In this document: positions 11,676 to 24,430 of the stretch, piece by piece
Numbering within the stretch: the stretch's first letter is position 1
Layout of the letters: each line of letters opens with the position of its first letter
Source: Schoenoplectus triqueter
Taxonomy: Eukaryota; Streptophyta; Magnoliopsida; Poales; Cyperaceae
Direction: 5' to 3'
NCBI GenBank assembly: GCA_964058805.1
Contig: CAXKVV010000277.1
Coordinates: 246,376-310,375, forward strand
Length of the DNA stretch: 64,000 nt
Notes under the pieces: model-generated
The model's database searches: none
Seen by the model: only the letters and a program-made list of their open reading frames with translations
Told to the model about the DNA's origin: nothing
Made by a program: the position numbers and the translations under genes

Positions 11676-11950
11676 TAGGGTGTCAATGGGTCTGGTCGGG
11701 TTCAGATCGGTTATTATTAAAATCAAGATAAAATAATTAAATATTTATAAATTATTTTAAGTAATTAATTATTAATTAATTTATAATTAATCTTAATTAG
11801 TATATAATTAATATATATTTAAGATTTAGTTAGTACTAAATCATAAAAATACTTTAAAAAATATAATTAATCGGATCAAATCGGGTTGATCCGAACACGA
11901 CCCGACCCAATTCGGATAAAAAAAATTAGACTCATATCCGACCCATATTA
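11676..11950. mobile_element. GGGGTGTCAAT hAT-type MITE, copy 1 (right end lost)
   Basis: It begins TAGGGTGTCAATGGGTC and contains the internal stretch TAATTTATAATTAATCTTAA / TTAGTACTAAATCATAAAA also found at 58849-59239 and (reversed) at 61069-61524. The TTGACACCCCTA right end is missing or decayed. Confidence 0.6.
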
Positions 11951-13400
11951 TTATTTCAATTGTTTTCAATTTTGTATAACTGTCATACCTTTTTTAAATT
12001 GTATTACCCTGCTGGCCTGCTTTAAAATTATAGAAGAGAATACATTAGAAATTAAGAAGAAGATAGTAACCCTTATGAAAACCATAATAAAAATATACTT
12101 CCCCTTAATGAAATTATACTATCGGGCAGAGATTACTGAGCATCGGAGGGGTTGCGGCCTCTTAAAATTTTGGAAAATTAATATACTCATTAAAGATTTA
12201 TGATATTTTATAATATAATTATAATATTTTTTTATTTTAGTCCTTAAATATTTGAGATGTAATATCAAAATTAAAATATTACAATACTCCGATATGTAAC
12301 TTGTAATTCTAAGTTGGTGATGAGACAGATTATTCTCATTTTGTACCGTGCTCGTTCAGGTAGATGAGATATACACGAGCAGATAGATTAGATAGATTTA
12401 TACGGCTACATAACTTATTCATAATAGTTGGTTAATATTAGATATGTAATATTTTTTCACTTCAGTAAAATGCAACTAGTTTACTTAGCTGATTAATGAG
12501 AAATACTAGAGAAAAAGAGAACGAAAAACATCATAACTAAAAATGTTCAAATTATAGAACAACCTAGTTGATATAGGCGCTCCGCTATCAAACTAATATA
12601 GTTTAGAAGAAAAAGAATATTGAATTAATCAACAATTAGAGATGTAAAATCTTTAGACTAAGCATTGTTTACAATTAGAAAGAAATCGTAGAACGTTGAG
12701 TTAATCATCTGTAGCAAACTCCATTCAAGATTTATATGAATATGATATTTAATTTGTGTAACCTGAATAATAAGATATCTGTGATTGCATCTATAAATCA
12801 ACTCCCTCTTTTTTTTGTCAAAATCTTTGTAAAATGTTGACAATTGTGGGCTTGATAATATTATGTTATAAATATATCTTATAGGATTTTACTTACGAAA
12901 TTAGATTAAAATGTCTTTATTTTATATTAAATTGCTTAAAAAATATCTGAAGATCATATTATTGTCATTAGATGTTTTATTTTGTAGAAAAGGAGAACAA
13001 TAAAGCTATTGGAATGAAACGGAGTCAAAACATATTTTCTGGAATGACCTTTCAATTCAAAAATAGTTTGTTCAAGTTGACCACCATGCGGCCAAATCAG
13101 AAGTTTTAGATTTGCTTAAGAGTATGAATTAAAAAAAAATTAGCTACAATTTAACAATTTAAGATCTAGATTTTGTACTAATTATTCTATTTAGATGGTT
13201 GAGAGTTTCATACATCTTTTATAGTAACAAAAAGTGAAGTTCTCCTTGACTAGATGATTGTGAGCTCTATTTCTTCTTCTCTAAGCAACTAAATTAGGAA
13301 GCTTCTCTAATTGTAATACACTATATTAATCAAAATATAATCAAGAAATACTAGTTACTTAAAGATGATGAGACTAATAAAGCTATTCTCTTCAATTAAT
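11951..13400. other. AT-rich intergenic, no supported gene
   Basis: Only short, compositionally biased open frames. The right part may include the end of the copia long terminal repeat, whose boundary could not be fixed. Confidence 0.4.
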
Positions 13401-14836
13401 AAATTAATTAGGTAAAACATTATGCTCAACATATGAGCTAATAGATGGAGATGATGGCTAAAATTTTCATCCAACAGAAGAAGAGGATGAGAGGATGAAG
13501 ACTAGAATTTGCTCTATTCTCTTTTATCCGAATAGTACTCCTCATATAGATAATAATTTATGATAACTCTAGACATATAATTATGAATATACCCTCAAAA
13601 TATCTCCTTCAAAAAAGACTCTCCTTGATAGAATTTTTAGCCCATAAATTAAGCTTTTGGCCCACTTAATTTATTCAATAAATTTCCTTATCCCTCACAT
13701 TATTAACGAAACTAAATATATAATTAAATTATATATTATCTTTACATAATTTTATAATAATATTAACATATTGAGATGAAATATTTTTTATTATAAAATT
13801 ATTTCTTGATTAGTCGTAGCATTAGTTTTAATTTCATATGATCATTTTAAATAATTAATTATAATGATATTTATAATTAATTATTTAACATATCATATCT
13901 ATATCTTGAATATAATATACTAAAATCCAATGCATTATTGGCTAAGAGCTTGTTTAGTAAAATGCTGGAGGATTTATGTCATATTGACCATAAAAATAAA
14001 TCAACATATTTAATTCTAATAATCACAAGCATATATTTAATTCTAATAATCACAAGTGGTATCTAACAATACACGGTGATTCAAAATTAATATAATAAAT
14101 ATTATACAAATATAATATTTCAATTCTGCATAAAAATATAATTTTCTCATTATTTGATTCTTCCGTCTCATGATATCATAGAATAATCCAAGGTAGGAAA
14201 ATATCATTTTTGTAAAATATTCATTTCTTAATCTATAGTTGATTGTATATAATTTGTATATAAATAATTGAACTCCATCATAGGGCTCAATAGATGTCAT
14301 CACTCATCAATATTTATATTATGAGGGGCATACAGTTTTTTGATAAATATATTTTTCCCGTATAATTCATGAATGTCAAAATAGAATCCTTATAGCAGTC
14401 AATTACGGACAACGTTAAAACTATGTGTAATAAATAAATTTCATGTGAAAAGATGAATCATTTCAAACTATAAAAATCAAACACTGATGAAATAATTAAT
14501 GACATATAATAAAATCCATATAATTATTTTATTGAGTCAAGTCTAGTACTATGTTTCTCTAACATACACTTATGCAATTAAGTTGGTAATATATTACTCA
14601 TGATTTATAGAACTTAATCATCACTTAATTAATATTTTTTCTTAATTATTAAGATTAAAGATTTTTAGAGTTATTATTATCATTTAAATAAATGATACAT
14701 AGAGATCTATAATTTAAGTTATCAACTCAAATGATCTGTCAATAATAAACTCAAAGGACTGATGATATAAATATCATTAGTAACATAAACTAAATGAATC
14801 ATAAAAAAAATTGGTTTCTAGGACATAATCCAATAA
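13400..14836 (-). mobile_element. Putative 3' LTR of the copia element
   Basis: On the minus strand CAAGTGGGAGATTATTGGATTATGTCC at about 14850-14824 matches the usual polypurine tract followed by a TGTTGGATTATG-type LTR start, here with TGTT changed to TATT. The far end near 13.4 kb is an estimate based on promoter-like CT-rich text at 13450-13560. A short direct duplication (ATTCTAATAATCACAAG) lies at about 14010-14057. Confidence 0.4.
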
Positions 14837-14849
14837 TCTCCCACTTGAA

Positions 14850-17143
14850 TTGGAATCAATCAAAGTGAAGATCTTTATCCAATGTATAACAAAAACATAA
14901 TGTAATATCCATATATATACATATCATGCTAAAAAACCTCAATAGAAAATACACTAAAATCCAATCACTCATGCGTCTTATATCCATGGATGCGGTGTGC
15001 ATCTCGTGTGAAGCCTAAGGTAAAGTTTTTGTCAGAGGGTCCATTGTGTTCCCGACATTGTCCACTTTGCTCATCTTTATATCACCACAATTAACGATCT
15101 CTCAGATCAAGCAGAATCGTTGCATCACATGTTTGAATCTTTAATGTGATCTTGGTTTCTTTGACTGAGCTATGACTCCAGTATCGTCGTAGTATAGATT
15201 TACTGGACTTGAGATGTTTGGGAAATCCTCCAGCTCAGTCCATAAATTCTTGATCCAAACTCTCTATTTCGCTGCTTCACTAGCGACTATATATTGTACC
15301 TCGGTGAAGGAATCGACCACTATATCTTGTTTGAATTTTTTCCCCAACTATGACCCTACCATTGTGGAGAAATACGTAGTCCGACTGTGATTTTGAGTCA
15401 TTTCGGTCTGTTTGAAGGCTGACATCCATGCAACCATTTACAATGAGATTTCGCTCACCACTATAGATGAGAAAACTATCCCTCGTTCTCTGAAGATACT
15501 TGAGGATGTTCTTGACTGCTATCCTAGATCCGACAGATAGTGACTAGTCGCACTCAGTGGATATGATATATCAGGGCGAGTACATAGCATGCCATATATA
15601 ATTGAGTCCATAGCATAAGCATATGGTACTTTTGTCATGGCTTCACGCTCTTTTTGGCTCGCTAGGCACTGAGTCGTACTCAAATGTGTATCATGTGACA
15701 TATGTAGATTTTTTTCTTGGAATCACTCATGCTAAATCGTTTTAACATCTTGTCAATGTATGTACTTTGACTTAAACATAACAATCTCTTAGGTCTATCA
15801 CGATAGATCTTGATCCCTAAGATATAAGCAGGCTCGCCCAATTCTATAATTCAAAATACATTCTTCAATGAGTTCTTAACGACATTCAATTCAAAAATAT
15901 TGTTCCCTATCAAGAGTATCTTGAATTTCTTGAACATATTCACCTCGTGAAATGTTCGAGTCCTCAAGAAAAAGAGTGTCTTCTTGAACTTCTTTTACAA
16001 TATCTTACAAAATTGGTTTTACTCGACTCCCACTAGGTACAATATCGGGAGCATCAAGGTTTCCTTCTCGAGATACTTCTTGAAGTTGCTCTTGAATTTC
16101 TTCAATGCAAACTTTACTCCCACTACCTCTTGTGAGAATTTTTTTCCAAGAACAAATCATTACGAGCAAAAACTATCTTATTTCTCGCTACGATTATAGA
16201 AGAAGTAATCTCTTATTTCTTTAGGGTATCCCATAAAGTAATATTTATCCAATTTGAGTCCAAGCATATTAGTAATTAGATTTCTAACATAAGTTTCATA
16301 ACCCCACATCTTGAGAAATAACACACATGGAGTTTTACCAAATCAAATCTCATGTGGTATCTTCTCAATGGACTTCGATGAAACTCTATTCAGTATGAAC
16401 ACTATTGTTTCTAATGTATATCCCCCAAAAAAATGAGTAAGTCACTTTGGTTCATCATCGATTGAACCATGTCAAATAAGATTTGATTCTTTCTTTCAGA
16501 TATATCATTCCATTATTGTATTCCTGGTGGAATGAATTATGAAATGATTCCACTCCTTTAGATAACTCTAAACTCATAACTCAAGTACTCCCCACCTCGA
16601 TCGGAATGTAAAACTTTAATTTTCTTGTTGAGTTGGTTTTCAACTTTATTCTTAAATTCTTTGAACTTATCAAAAGATTCAGATTCATGCCTCATTAAGT
16701 AGACATAATCATATCTACTATGATTATTGGTAAAAATGGTGAAATATGAATAACCATCTCTTGCCTAAATGATCATAGGTCCACATATATCGATATATAT
16801 GAGCCCCAATAAGTCACTTGCGCTTGTATCTTTCTTGATAAAAGACGTTTTGGTCAATTTTCTAATAAATAAGATTTATATGTATCAATTGATTCGAAAT
16901 CAAATTGATCCAAAGACCAACATTTTATATTCTCTTAATGGGCTTTTCATTTATATGATCTAAGCGATAATGTCACATGAAAATCGAACTCTCATGTAAA
17001 GTCTTGTGTTTCTTTTTATAATTCTCAACACTCAAAATTTATTTATCATTTTTAAGCACATAAAGATCATTCAATAAATGTGTATAACAAAAATAAATAC
17101 TATCACGATAAAGAAAATAACATTTTTCCTTTATTATAAAATG
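14850..17143 (-). pseudogene. Copia pol remnant: pre-integrase, integrase, partial reverse transcriptase, RNase H
   Basis: Conceptual reading of the minus strand gives HYRLDHINEK-like pre-integrase text (about 16990-16920), integrase with LIYIDICGPM (about 16800) and KVLHSDRGGEY (about 16590), then GYPKEIRDYFFYN (about 16210). Reverse transcriptase resumes at LLIGNN...LGEPAYILGIKIYRDRPKRLLCLSQ (about 15930-15770) and continues with VPYAYAMDSIIYGMLCTRPDISYPL (15519-15701). RNase H reads DSFTEVQYIVASEAAK (about 15310). The segment holding the catalytic YVDD of reverse transcriptase is absent, apparently by an internal deletion near 15940-16000. Numerous stops and frame changes make it non-functional. 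Confidence 0.85.
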
Positions 17144-17514
17144 ATAATTGTGCGACCCTTTTTCGCGCGCTCCGCACCGCCGCTGGTGGCGATGGGATGC
17201 GGAAGAAGGACACAGAGATCCCTCCTGAACGTGTATTTATTTAACGCCGGTTGGTCACGCCGTCTTAGACTCATTGGGATGCACATTTAGGGTTTTTTTA
17301 GTGATTGTGAGTACTTGTAGATTCCGATGGGCGCAAGCCCCCACCGTTAATTACCCTGGGCTATTAATCTCGAAACACCTCTACATCTTAAAAAGGGGAA
17401 GCAAATAATATAGCTAAATAATAGTCAAGTGGTCACGTGCTCCGATGATCGGGGATTACTACATTCTAGATTTACCAACAGGTTAATCAAGTAGGATATG
17501 GTGGTGAAAAGATG

Positions 17515-17960
17515 AACTTACTACAGATCAGTTTAATTTTTACCGCTCCGAGAGACAATCTTACTACAGATCAGATCACCTCTGCGGAGGGATGGGAGGT
17601 GAGTCTACTACAGAATGACTTGACCTCAGTTGATCTAGAAGATGAACCTACTACAGAATGTTTCAATCTTTACTAGTCAACGACCAATCACACAAAATTC
17701 AACTCAGAGCACTAGGCCGGTTGATCTTAAGGTTGGTGAATCAGGAAAAGGGCGGATATGGTCCACATGGTACTTCTCACTGATCTTCTAGATCATGGAT
17801 TCCAAGCACTAAGAGGATCCATAAACCTAGGAGCACAACTGCACACAAAGTCAAACCTGAAGCGCTGAGCCAGCTTGACATTGAGGCGTGTGTCAGTGAA
17901 AGAACCTACTATAGAACGGTTCATTCCACTATTTGAGGATGAATCTACTACAGACCGATT
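17515..17960. repeat. Interspersed CTACTACAGA motif array
   Basis: CTACTACAGA or a one-base variant occurs near 17519, 17561, 17607, 17649, 17905 and 17947. Each is followed by a short variable stretch and often preceded by GATGAA(C/T). Spacings are about 42-46 bp between the first four and the last two. It lies in the noncoding left part of the 5.2-kb insertion. Confidence 0.6.
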
Positions 17961-18419
17961 CGATCCTCTAGACTAGAAGACAAACTAATCGACGGATTAG
18001 TTTGATCTTACTAGCTTGACTGGTCATGAATTACTTATTTCATGACACAAAGTCTTCATGATATCACCTCCTTGGACATCGTGATGTTCTTTCGCTTGTG
18101 CTAATGTTATAGTCTTGGTCATTCTTCGACGGACGTCAAGATATTCTTGTCTCAACTGACTATTCTGAATGTTGCATTACTTGTGCAAAATCACTATGTT
18201 ACTTCACATCATCTCGTGTGAGCATGTTTAATCATCCTTAAATCATGGGTTCTGAGTATTTAGCCGATTCACAGATTCATGGTTATCTTGTGCACAATAT
18301 TAGACTCGAGGCTCTTGGCTGGTTTAACATTGAGACATGTTTATTAGAGGATGAGGTTAAAAACTATCATGCACGTTATGTCTCATCAACAATCAACAAG
18401 GTATATCATCACCTTGTTG

Positions 18420-18865
18420 ATCATTCACATTCTAGAAATCATGCAACGATTCAACAAACTGTTACAACACTTCAACAAATCATTATAACGTTTACACAAA
18501 CCGTTATAACGCTTTCAGAAGATATTAGACTTGCCAGAGAATTGGTCAATAGGGGTCAAAACGTTGCTAACGCTATGTATATCGTTCAACGTTTTAGAAA
18601 ATCATTACAACGATTCAAGGAATCGTTATAACGATTCTTTAACATATGTTGACTTGTCAGAGAATGGTCAAAGCGTTGCTAACGTTCTGTGAAGCGTTAT
18701 AATAATTTGATGAATCGTATAACGATTTAGGTAATCATTACAATGATTCCTCAGAACATATAGACTTGTCAGAGAATAGTCAAAACGTTGCCAACGTCTC
18801 ATGAAACGTTCAACGCTTTGGTGAATCGTATAATGATTCAGGGAATCGTTATAACGATTACTTAT
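18420..18865. repeat. CGTTATAACG palindrome-rich stretch, copy 1
   Basis: Words such as CCGTTATAACGCTTT, ATCGTTATAACGATT, ATCGTATAACGATTT and ATCATTACAATGATT recur about every 30-60 bases. Related wording recurs at about 28640-28830 and 47050-47240. A 128-codon frame (18245-18631) crosses it, but the amino-acid repetition simply mirrors the DNA repeats. Confidence 0.6.
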
Positions 18866-19160
18866 TTTTCTTGTTTCATTTTTATATATGTGTATTTTTA
18901 TTTTTATACATTTTTATTATTATTCATTATTTTATTTCTGTGCTTATATATTTTCTTCTTTTCTTCTTTTTTTTATTTCTTCTTTCTTTCTCTCTCTTCT
19001 TTTTTATTATCATCCCATCATATATTTTATTATTTTATTATTTATTATTATATTTTTTTATATATCTTTTTATTTTTATTTTTATGTATATATATTTTTT
19101 TATTATTATCATTGTATACTTTTATTTCATACTCCAATTATTTCTACATAAAATGAGTCA
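18866..19160. repeat. T-rich low-complexity tract
   Basis: About 300 bases almost entirely of T with interspersed A and C on the plus strand. The three overlapping Phe/Tyr/Ile-rich open frames here are composition artefacts. Confidence 0.8.
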
Positions 19161-19164
19161 CAAA

Positions 19165-22100
19165 AATAGTAGGAAATAAGTTGGCTACTATTCATGATTT
19201 TATTCACATTTTTAGGATTTTTACAATAGCCAAAGTAATAGGTCAAACCTTGGTCAACAGGAAAAGGCAAACAATGTCATTCTACTTTTAAATTGTTTTA
19301 TTATGATAAAATTTTTAAAACTAAAATATTTTTATATAGAAAAATAATATGAAAAACAAAAAAAAATAAAAATAAATTTGAGTCAATTTGGAGTTTGAGA
19401 ATATTTTCAAATGATTTATTTACTCTATATTTTATTTTCTGTTATTAATTGATTATTGGGTTTAATAGATTGGGCTTAACCTGGGGCGTTGGATCTGCAT
19501 CAAGATTAGCACAGATCCTTCATTTAAATCTTTCATTCAATTTGAACTATTAGATTTGCTTTGAGATTGAGTCATATAGATGAGAGATTGAGATCTTCAC
19601 ACTAATCTTTTTCTTTTTGAACACTACCTGATATCTTTCAAACTTGTGTGAATGCATTAAGATTTGCGCGGGCTACTTCAAGGATCGTGTTATTACATCC
19701 TACGTCTCGGCTTTCTCCGATGGCTTGTACCGGCGATCGAAATCTCTGAAGGGAGATCAGACAATAGGGATAGAATCATCCCAGTGTCTTGAATCCAACG
19801 GTGGTCTCAGATCTAAGATCCATACGGTGGCTTGCCTGATGAACCAGTACCGCTTGGTGTCTTCAACTGCCTTGGTACCGATGATACCAGCTGTGCATAT
19901 TTGCTTCTAATTTGATATGATTAACTACCAGAGACTAAAATCCCTGTCATATGATTACTCATAACTCAATCTGTTACTTTCAATTTGTGCATCAAGCTTT
20001 TTCATGAAAATTACCAAATTGAATCTGGCTGAATCCGATTTAGTCTCAACACTGTTGTTTAGTCAAGAATTGACAAATCTTCGATCAATTTTGATATATC
20101 TATCCAATACAGAAGTTTAGACGGATCCTTCAACTAACTTGATCTATTAATCCAATTAGTGTTTGTTAAGAAGGTTTCAATCAAAAGAATGTTGTGAAGG
20201 AACTTAAATTTCACTTTCTTATTACTAAAATAAAAGTGTGTAAAATTTAAAACAGATCTCTTCCCTTCTGTAAATTAAGAATTATAGCTTTTCTTTTAGG
20301 GAGTCACTGATCTCATTCAAGAATAATAAAAAAGAATAAGAAAAGAAAGAAAAATAAGAAATAAGAAGGGGCAAATCAAGGCATAACAAGGGACTCCACA
20401 AATGATTTTATTATTTTGAAACCGAATATGATTACACAGCTACTTACACCTTTGATGTTCAGGACAATAACTCCAATTGTCTCCCTATTGTAAAAATCTC
20501 GGTTGAAATCACCACTTTGTGAGATGAGTTCTCAAGTATTCAACTGAGATCGATCAACTTAGGCTATCACCATTGGTTTTTGATCAGAATTGCTGCTGTG
20601 TAAGTTGAGTTCTCAAGTTTGTAACTGAGATCGATCAATAAATGAGTATGGTTCTCTTCTAGGATACAATATGTGTAGATTTCCTAATTCTTGCACACAA
20701 AAAGAAGAGATGTGTAGTGAGTGCTTGTTATTCCTTTTGCTCACTGGGTTTATATAGAACTCAATTACATCTAAATTGTATTTTTTCTTGCACAATTTGT
20801 GCTTCTTTACACTCTCGGATCGATGACATGGCATGCATCCGGCCCTTCATCCAATAATTCAATGGCGTACATCAATCCAATTTGTGTTTTTTGTGAGTAG
20901 GCTTTATGGTTTGGATCGATGACATGGCACTGTGATTACAATTCATCTCTTCCCTGCTCTTTCTCCTCAAAACACCGAGTGAATTTCCTCCTTTTAGCGG
21001 TTTTCGGTCTTGTGCACCAATTCTACCATGAAATTCATACAAAGAGGAATTAATTCATGCCAGTAACTGTCTCAACCGAATCGTGAGACCCACACGATAC
21101 TTTCCCAAACGCCAATTTGCCTCATCTCCATTTTAACCGGCCAATTCAATCTCTTAACCCAATTCTTTCTCCTTAGGTGCGAGTGATGTGTAATACACCA
21201 TATCAAATGAAAATTTCTCTATCACGTTCTCCTCATCGAGAGCTTTCCAATGGTATAAAGTTTGTAAATTTTCGTCGCCATTTGAGCCTTTTTCCGATTT
21301 CTATTTGATTCTGTCGAAAGTATTTGAAACCAGCAAAAAATGAATTCGCAGCAGAAGAGAAGAAGGAGAGTCATATGTCTCTGTGGGGCCCACTGTCAGT
21401 GAAATAATGAAGGGAATATGTGGTGTACTTCGGGTGGACTAGACGTATGCGTTCCGGGCCCATTTGTCATTATTAATGAAACACAAGGATGGTGCGCCGG
21501 GTTCACACAAACATTTGTTCCTTCAAAAACCATCTCCAGCGCCAAACACCTAAATGTGCTGTTTGTCATCTCCAATTTGCACCCAGTTAAGTGTTGTCCC
21601 CAAGTTGTACCCTTAAAGATCCTTGATCAAATCCTAACCCTTTGATTGATCAATTTCTATTCTCCAAATTTATTCCAATAGATTCTTTCATTCAAAAATC
21701 ATGAAATTTTCACCAAAGTTATCTAAATTCATGATGAACACCTTTATATTTTTAAATTTCCATTTTACCCCTATTTCCTTGTACTAAAAATTCCCTTGCT
21801 CAGAAAACCCTATTTTCTTCTCAATTGATCCCAATTTCTCACAGTGGTAGCTCAGTGTCTCTGCCAAATAAAATTCTCTTGCAGAAACTCCCCCCAATTA
21901 AATACCAATATTGATGTTCATTAGGGGTTGATTTGATCAAAAACTGATTACTTGTCAACAATTGATACAAATCTAGACTTGATCAGATGGTTGTTCATAG
22001 CTTTGGCATCTGATCAGTCTTGTGAAATTGACTTTCAATCCATATTCATGAAGGTGATTTGGTCAACAACTGATTACTTATCAACAATTGACACAAACCT

Positions 22101-22330
22101 TGGCTTGATCAGGTGGTTGCTCATAGGTTTGGCACCTGATCAGCCTTGAAAGCAAAATCACATTGAGATTTCTTGTGATTGGCTGTATCAAAATACTTGC
22201 TTGGCATTGACACGATTCCTTATTGTACAGGGATTATATTGGTTCAGCTCTTAAGGTTTGCTTTGAGAATTAATTTCTAGGGTTTGATCTTGGCTTTTCT
22301 CTTGTGTTTCTTCTTTCGACCTTTGAGGGG
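19165..22330. other. Non-coding right part of the 5.2-kb insertion
   Basis: No protein family recognised. Local duplications are visible: GAGTTCTCAAGT...ACTGAGATCGATCAA at 20526 and 20607 (period 81), GGATCGATGACATGGCA at about 20817 and 20912, and the 126-bp tandem listed separately. An 88-codon frame at 19644-19910 has no recognisable motif. Confidence 0.45.
21942..22150. repeat. 126-bp tandem duplication
   Basis: AACTGATTACTTGTCAACAA at 21942 recurs at 22068 with few changes, followed by matching ATTGAYACAAAYCTNG and TTTGGCAYCTGATCAG text. The second unit is truncated near 22147. No frame across it is convincing as a gene. Confidence 0.75.
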
Positions 22331-22341
22331 TAAACAATAAC

Positions 22342-23274
22342 CCTCTAAATTCAAACATGAGATGAGACGTTCGAGCCATTTTGAGTTATACTAGGAATGA
22401 AGTAAATATTATTCAATTTCAAAATAAAATAAGAAGGTAAATTTAACTCCATATTTCCCATGATAGTGGCTGAGACGTTCGAGCCATTTTCGATGTGGAG
22501 TTGTGCTTCACTCTTCTCCAACATCCTCTTATTCTTTAGTGCATGTATATTTTGACAAATATGGGCATAAGAACTAGTATCAAATATCTAGTCATAATTA
22601 GAAGTATTGAGATTGATTTAAATGATAAATATACTTAAAGAGTTTGGGACCTTCTTACTTTTATCACGGTCAGAACATCTTTTGTTCCCTTACCCTTCTT
22701 GAGATCATTCTCAATAGTAATGAGCATCCCCTGGAGCTCATCCAAACTCTCATCCATCCCTTGCATCTTATAGTTCATCATGAACCCATAATAGTTCAAA
22801 AGAAGGGAATTGAGGATGAAATCTTGAGCAACACCTTATGAAAATTGTGCTTCAAGCTTTTTAAGTTGTCGAAAGTAACTTATCAGCTTCATGACATGCA
22901 TGCCAACTTGTCCGCTCTCAACCAATCTACTGTTGGCGATGACTTTGATCAATCTTGCTCTTTTGACATGGGACTTCTCTTGAAATATATTCTTGAGATG
23001 GTCCATGATATTCATGACATCTAGACCATAATCCATTAACTCTCTGGAGCTCAGAATCTATGATAGTGACAATTAGGACGTTGATGTCCATCTCATCCAA
23101 GATGTACTTATCGTGTTTAGCCCTTTCCTCAGCTGAAGCCGTCACTACGGGCTTAGCAGGATAATGAGTGGTTAAGAGATATTCATTTTTCTCATATCTC
23201 AGGACAAGCCTAAGGTTACAGTGCCAATTGAGAAAATTTACACCGCTAGGAGCAAATATTTCCTTTTCTAACAA
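22342..23274 (-). pseudogene. Copia gag and protease remnant
   Basis: The minus-strand start at 23274 reads GVNFLNWHCNLRLVLRYEKNEYLL, the typical beginning of copia gag (UBN2/Retrotran_gag_2 type). It continues in a shifted frame through VMKLISYFRQLKKLEAQ and MDESLDELQGMLITIENDLKKGKG near 22700. Protease-like text FDTSSYAHICQNI follows at about 22545-22584, with the active-site DTGS written DTSS, then MELNLPSYFILKLNNIYFIPS and SCLNLEGY up to the insertion. A zinc knuckle between gag and protease is not visible. Frameshifts and a stop after EAQFS show decay. Confidence 0.85.
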
Positions 23275-23294
23275 GAAACATAGTGAAAAAGATG

Positions 23295-24430
23295 GTTGAG
23301 AAAATATCTATAATTATTTAAATTTAAAAGTCTTTTAGTTTATACAAGATATTTATTATATAAATAAATAAAACTCTTACTATAAATATTAAAGTCTCAA
23401 ATTATAGTAGTTTTTTCAAGATCTCTATTTTCATCAAGAAGGTCCTATGAAGGTACGTCACCTAACTTAATTATTAAGCGTAGGCTCAATAAGGTTAATC
23501 ACATTGTAACCATGTGATTCTTAATTTATGAAAAAATATCCATTGTTCCATAAATTTGACCTCAAGGTTCAAAATACATGTTGGATATCTAAAAAAATAA
23601 TCAAACTCTATTTAATCTCTATAAATCTAATTTTGTACATCGACTCTCAAAGATAGATTATGACGTCTACGAGGGTAGAACTCATCACGAGACAATAAAT
23701 AATTTGAAGAAGATAGAGATAAGAAAGATGAATAAGCTTATTCTTTTAAAAGGATAAATATTATGTGTTTAGTGGTCATGTAAATATACATTCACACTTA
23801 TCCTATGATATCATAACATTCAATCAATAACATAATAAAAGCATCTTAAGAATTATTGTGAGTTTCTATGACCCTTGGTTGCAGTAGTAACTTCATCAAT
23901 CATCTTCAATGAATGATATATCTAACTACTAATGTCAATCCTACTTAATTATGAAACTAATTTTCTATAATAATGATAAATTAAAATATAAAATAGTTAC
24001 TCAATTCTACCTTACGAGCATGCAAGCCTTAAATTTAAGAAACATAATTCATCATATCAACCAGAAAGCATATTATGATGCTTATAAGCATTCACATTTA
24101 ATCATTTACAATACACAAGATATTGAAATCTTGAACCATACAAACCTACAATCTATCTAAAAAAAATATTATCTTACAATTCAAAAAGAAGTCACCTAGC
24201 TAATTTATAAATTACAATTCCTCAAACAAGCCATAATAGCACACTCAACAACTCCTTATTTAATCCCTTTTAAAATTTTATTTTAATGTAAATAAATTTC
24301 TCAACATTCAAATCAGAGGATGATAACATTCTAATATCATTTAATTACTATTTAATTGACCCTTATTTTTTTTTAATTTCGGTCTCCAAAAATCCATCAA
24401 ACATCTAGTGGACTCCTTAGAATATGTATA
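23295..24430. other. AT-rich sequence between two retrotransposons
   Basis: No ORF with recognisable motifs. It may contain the eroded 5' LTR of the copia element, but I could not align it with the putative 3' LTR. Confidence 0.4.

Larger units (their letters stand above)
17149..22336. mobile_element. 5.2-kb TG...CA insertion inside the copia pol region, type unresolved
   Basis: The insertion starts TGTGCGACCC and ends GGGGTAAACA, flanked by 5-bp repeats ATAAT (17144-17148) and ATAAC (22337-22341). Removing it restores the expected copia reading LEGY-HFII across the junction, so the boundaries are well supported. A TG...CA element with 5-bp target duplication suggests an LTR-retrotransposon type. 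However, I see no gag or pol protein inside and could not match the two ends as long terminal repeats, so it may be a non-autonomous or decayed element, or may hold further nested insertions. Confidence 0.7.
13400..23290 (-). mobile_element. Degenerate Ty1/copia retrotransposon, split by a nested insertion
   Basis: Read on the minus strand the order is gag (23274-22640), protease (about 22605-22342), an unrelated insertion (22336-17149), pre-integrase and integrase (17143-16210), a linker, part of reverse transcriptase (about 15930-15520), RNase H (about 15480-15220), a polypurine-like AAGTGGGAGA and a putative 3' LTR. That is the canonical copia order (integrase before reverse transcriptase). 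Many stops and frameshifts show the element is dead. The gag and pol blocks belong to one copy because the protein reading runs across the insertion point without gain or loss. A 5' LTR was not recognised above 23290. Confidence 0.85.

Noticed and set aside
14055..14080. GTGGTATCTAACAATACACGG as a tRNA-Met primer-binding site
   Set aside because: Only the first bases resemble TGGTATCAGAGC and the position inside the putative LTR does not fit a PBS.
18245..18631. 128-codon frame as a gene
   Set aside because: Runs through CGTTATAACG repeats in a retroelement insertion; no domain and repetitive amino acids mirror the DNA.
18788..19179. Hydrophobic Phe/Tyr/Leu-rich ORFs as membrane proteins
   Set aside because: Three overlapping frames in a T-rich low-complexity tract.
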